Source: Pseudomonadota bacterium
GTDB lineage: Bacteria > Pseudomonadota > Gammaproteobacteria > Acidiferrobacterales > Acidiferrobacteraceae
Reading direction: 5' to 3'
Length of the DNA: 7,676 nucleotides
Assembly (NCBI GenBank): GCA_021797365.1
Contig: JAJZZU010000111.1
Span: forward strand, 1 to 7,676
The notes under the pieces are model-generated. The model was not told where the DNA came from, ran no database searches, and worked only from the letters and a program-made list of their open reading frames with translations. A program made the position numbers and the translations under genes. Numbering within the stretch: position 1 is the first letter of the stretch; every line of letters begins with the position of its first letter. Shown here piece after piece: positions 5,837-7,676 of the stretch.

Positions 5837-7080
5837 CACGATTCTTCGAGCTTTTTATCGGCCTGCGCTATATGCGTGCCAGGCGGCGCAACCATTTTAT
5901 TTCGTTCATATCCGTGACCTCGCTGGTGGGCATCGCATTGGGGGTCATGGCGCTCATCACTGTATTGTCGGTCATGAACGGGTTCCAGAGGACGTTGCGT
6001 AACCGCATACTCGGCGTGATCTCCGATGTGACCATAAGCGGCCCGCGTCATCGCCTGGCGGATTGGCAAAAGGCGGCGCATGTCGCGCTGCGCGAGAAGG
6101 GTGTGATCGCGGTCGCTCCCTATGTGCGCGGGGAGGGGCTGCTGGTCCACGGACGCTACTCGAGCGGGGCCCTGGTGCGCGGGGTGATCCCGAACAAGGA
6201 GAAGGCGGTATCGGACATTGCCGCGCACATCGTGCAAGGACGCCTTGCGGCCCTGCGCCCCGGGCGCTTTGGCATTGTACTCGGCCGCTATCTGGCATGG
6301 CGCCTCGGGGCCACCCTGGGGTCGCATGTGTTGTTGGTGGCCCCCGGCGGCATGGTCACCCCTGCGGGCTTTCTGCCGCGGTTACGGAGTTTCCGCGTGG
6401 TGGGGATCTTCGATGTGGGGATGTATGAGTACGATGCCGGACTGGCTTTGATCAACATGAAGGATGCCCAGGCCCTTTATCGTATGGGCGGGGATGTGAG
6501 CGGGGTGCGCTTGAAGCTTGCCGATATCAACCAGGCCCCGGCCGTGCGTCGGGCGTTGCAGGCGCGGCTGCCGGCCTATGACGAGGTGCGCGATTGGAGC
6601 GAGAAACATGCCAACTTCTTCCGGGCCCTGAAGATCGAGAAGACCGTGATGTTCGTGATCCTGTTGCTCATCGTGGCGGTGGCGGCCTTCAATATCGTGG
6701 CGACCCTGGTCATGGTGGTGACCGATAAGCGCGCCGATATCGCCATCCTGCGCACGCTCGGCGCAAGCCCGGCGAGCGTGCTCGCAATCTTTCTCGTGCA
6801 GGGCACGCTGATCGGCCTCATCGGGACTGCGATCGGGGTGGTGGCAGGTGTCGTGTTGTCGTTGAATGTGACTACGATCGTGCCGTTCATCGAGCACGTT
6901 TTCCATACGCACTTTTTGTCCGCCAACGTGTATTACATCAGTGAATTGCCGTCGCACCTGCGCTGGCAGGACGTAATGCATGTCGCCATCGCGTCCTTTC
7001 TCATGAGTTTCCTGGCGACCTTGTATCCCGCATGGCGGGCCTCGAAGACCCAACCGGCCGAGGCGCTGCGCTACGAATGA
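5833..7080 (+). CDS. lolC: LolC/LolE-family lipoprotein-releasing permease subunit
   Basis: Inner-membrane subunit of the Lol ABC complex that extracts outer-membrane lipoproteins and hands them to LolA. The product is 415 aa with the MacB/FtsX-type topology: helix 1 at about 25-48 (SVTSLVGIALGVMALITVLSVMNGF), a large periplasmic domain (about 50-268), then helices at about 271-295, 316-345 and 379-400. VMNGFQRTLRNRILG after helix 1 and the C-terminal LYPAWRASKTQPAEALRYE are family hallmarks. In the periplasmic domain, APGGMVTPAGFLP (170-182) aligns with the LolC Hook that contacts LolA, which favours LolC over LolE. The 415-aa length is nearer LolE, and a single-subunit LolF homodimer is possible. 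The ATG overlaps the upstream stop by 4 nt, with AGGG (5824-5827) 5 nt before it. lolD overlaps its end by 4 nt. Confidence 0.94.
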   Translation: MTRFFELFIGLRYMRARRRNHFISFISVTSLVGIALGVMALITVLSVMNGFQRTLRNRILGVISDVTISGPRHRLADWQKAAHVALREKGVIAVAPYVRGEGLLVHGRYSSGALVRGVIPNKEKAVSDIAAHIVQGRLAALRPGRFGIVLGRYLAWRLGATLGSHVLLVAPGGMVTPAGFLPRLRSFRVVGIFDVGMYEYDAGLALINMKDAQALYRMGGDVSGVRLKLADINQAPAVRRALQARLPAYDEVRDWSEKHANFFRALKIEKTVMFVILLLIVAVAAFNIVATLVMVVTDKRADIAILRTLGASPASVLAIFLVQGTLIGLIGTAIGVVAGVVLSLNVTTIVPFIEHVFHTHFLSANVYYISELPSHLRWQDVMHVAIASFLMSFLATLYPAWRASKTQPAEALRYE

Positions 7081-7676
7081 ATGACGTGATTCGCGCCGAG
7101 GCGGTGGCCAAGACCTTCATCGAGGACGTATTGTCGGTGGATGTGCTGCGGCGCGTGGATATCGTGGTGAGGCCGGCCGACACCATCGCCATCGTCGGCG
7201 CATCCGGGGCCGGCAAGAGCACGCTTTTGCATCTCCTGGCGGGCCTCGACCAGCCGACCTCGGGGCGGATATGGGTGGATGGACAGGACATGGGGCGACT
7301 GAGCGAGGCCGAGCGCGGGCGGGTCCGCAACCGCATACTCGGCTTCGTCTATCAGTTCCATCACCTCCTGCAGGAGTTCACGGCGCTCGAAAACGTGGCC
7401 ATGCCGCTTTTGATCCGGCGCGAGCCCGTACGCCGCGCCCATCAGCGCGCGCAGGCGATGCTAAAGCGCGTAGGGCTTGCGGATCGCGCCTTGCACAAGC
7501 CCTCGGAGTTATCGGGTGGGGAGCGCCAGCGGGTGGCCATTGCCCGGGCCGTGGTTCACGAGCCGCGGTGCGTGCTGGCCGATGAGCCGACCGGTAATCT
7601 CGATACGCGTAACGCCGCCGACGTTTTTGCGCTCCTGCGGGATTTGAACGCGTCGTTTGGTACGAGCCTCGTGCTC
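7077..7676 (+). CDS. lolD: LolD, ATP-binding subunit of the lipoprotein exporter, 3' end beyond the window
   Basis: Cytoplasmic ATPase that drives lipoprotein release by the LolC/E permease. Exactly 200 codons lie in the window; LolD is usually about 230 aa, so roughly 30 residues including the H-loop histidine are missing. Walker A is GASGAGKST (41-49), the Q-loop Gln93 lies in VYQFHHLLQEFTALENVAMP, the signature is LSGGERQ (145-151), Walker B is CVLADEP (165-171, catalytic Glu170) and the D-loop is NLD (174-176). The QFHHLL..FTALENVAMPLLI run is distinctive of LolD rather than MacB or FtsE. ATG 7077 overlaps the lolC stop (ATGA, 7077-7080); the ATG at 7081 meets a stop after two codons. A weak GAGG (7060-7063) lies 13 nt upstream, so coupled translation is likely. 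Whether lolE follows cannot be seen. Confidence 0.97.
   Translation, partial: MNDVIRAEAVAKTFIEDVLSVDVLRRVDIVVRPADTIAIVGASGAGKSTLLHLLAGLDQPTSGRIWVDGQDMGRLSEAERGRVRNRILGFVYQFHHLLQEFTALENVAMPLLIRREPVRRAHQRAQAMLKRVGLADRALHKPSELSGGERQRVAIARAVVHEPRCVLADEPTGNLDTRNAADVFALLRDLNASFGTSLVL

Noticed and set aside
5572..6327. 251-codon minus-strand frame opposite the DciA-like gene and lolC
   Set aside because: Antisense to coupled, recognisable genes; no Shine-Dalgarno and no family resemblance.
6382..7053. 223-codon minus-strand frame with a striking His/Asp-rich product
   Set aside because: The histidine richness is the antisense of Met/Val/Ile codons in lolC transmembrane segments; lolC is certain.
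1..7676. Mobile element, CRISPR, tRNA or defence island
   Set aside because: No transposase, integrase, direct-repeat array, tRNA-like cloverleaf or terminal inverted repeat was seen, and the genes are housekeeping types packed with short gaps.

Overview
The window looks like ordinary chromosomal DNA from a GC-rich Gammaproteobacterium, or a close relative. The evidence is the succinylase lysine/diaminopimelate (DAP) genes dapC-dapD-dapE in a row, a YggS protein with its PLP lysine at the Escherichia coli position, and a lolC-lolD outer-membrane lipoprotein export pair. A GC-rich acidophilic or sulfur-oxidising lineage such as Acidiferrobacter or Ectothiorhodospiraceae is possible. That is only a guess from gene style; nothing in the sequence fixes the genus.

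Layout. Positions 1-3706 are read leftward (- strand): dapC (3706 to 2477), dapD (2499 to 1681), dapE (1676 to 546), then an FHA-domain protein starting at 499 and running off the left edge. dapC and dapD overlap by 23 nt and dapD and dapE are 4 nt apart, so the three form a tight operon. A consensus TATAAT box just upstream of dapC is the likely promoter, and its -35 box overlaps the start of the divergent gene. The FHA gene lies 46 nt after dapE and has its own TATAAT-like box and Shine-Dalgarno. From 3756 to 4604 (+ strand) there is a ten-helix EamA/DMT-family permease. It converges, with an 11-nt gap, on yggS (- strand, 5317 to 4616). Divergent from yggS, on the + strand, is a tightly coupled set: a small DUF721/DciA-like gene (5381-5836), a lolC/lolE-type permease (5833-7080) and lolD (7077 to the right edge, incomplete). 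The members of this set are joined by 4-nt ATGA overlaps.

How the genes work together. DapC, DapD and DapE form three of the four steps that turn tetrahydrodipicolinate into meso-DAP via succinylated intermediates: succinylation by DapD, transamination by DapC, desuccinylation by DapE. They supply lysine and peptidoglycan cross-links. LolC-type permease and LolD form the inner-membrane ABC machine that releases lipoproteins to the periplasmic carrier LolA. YggS is a PLP-homeostasis protein, and DapC is a PLP enzyme, but the two are in different operons here. The FHA protein is a phosphothreonine-binding adaptor whose partner cannot be seen.

No tRNA, rRNA, insertion sequence, CRISPR array, phage gene or clear rho-independent terminator was seen. 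Every gap between genes is under 70 nt. I found no convincing undescribed system; the points worth a second look concern gene coupling, possible leaderless starts, a divergent DciA-like protein and the make-up of the Lol complex.
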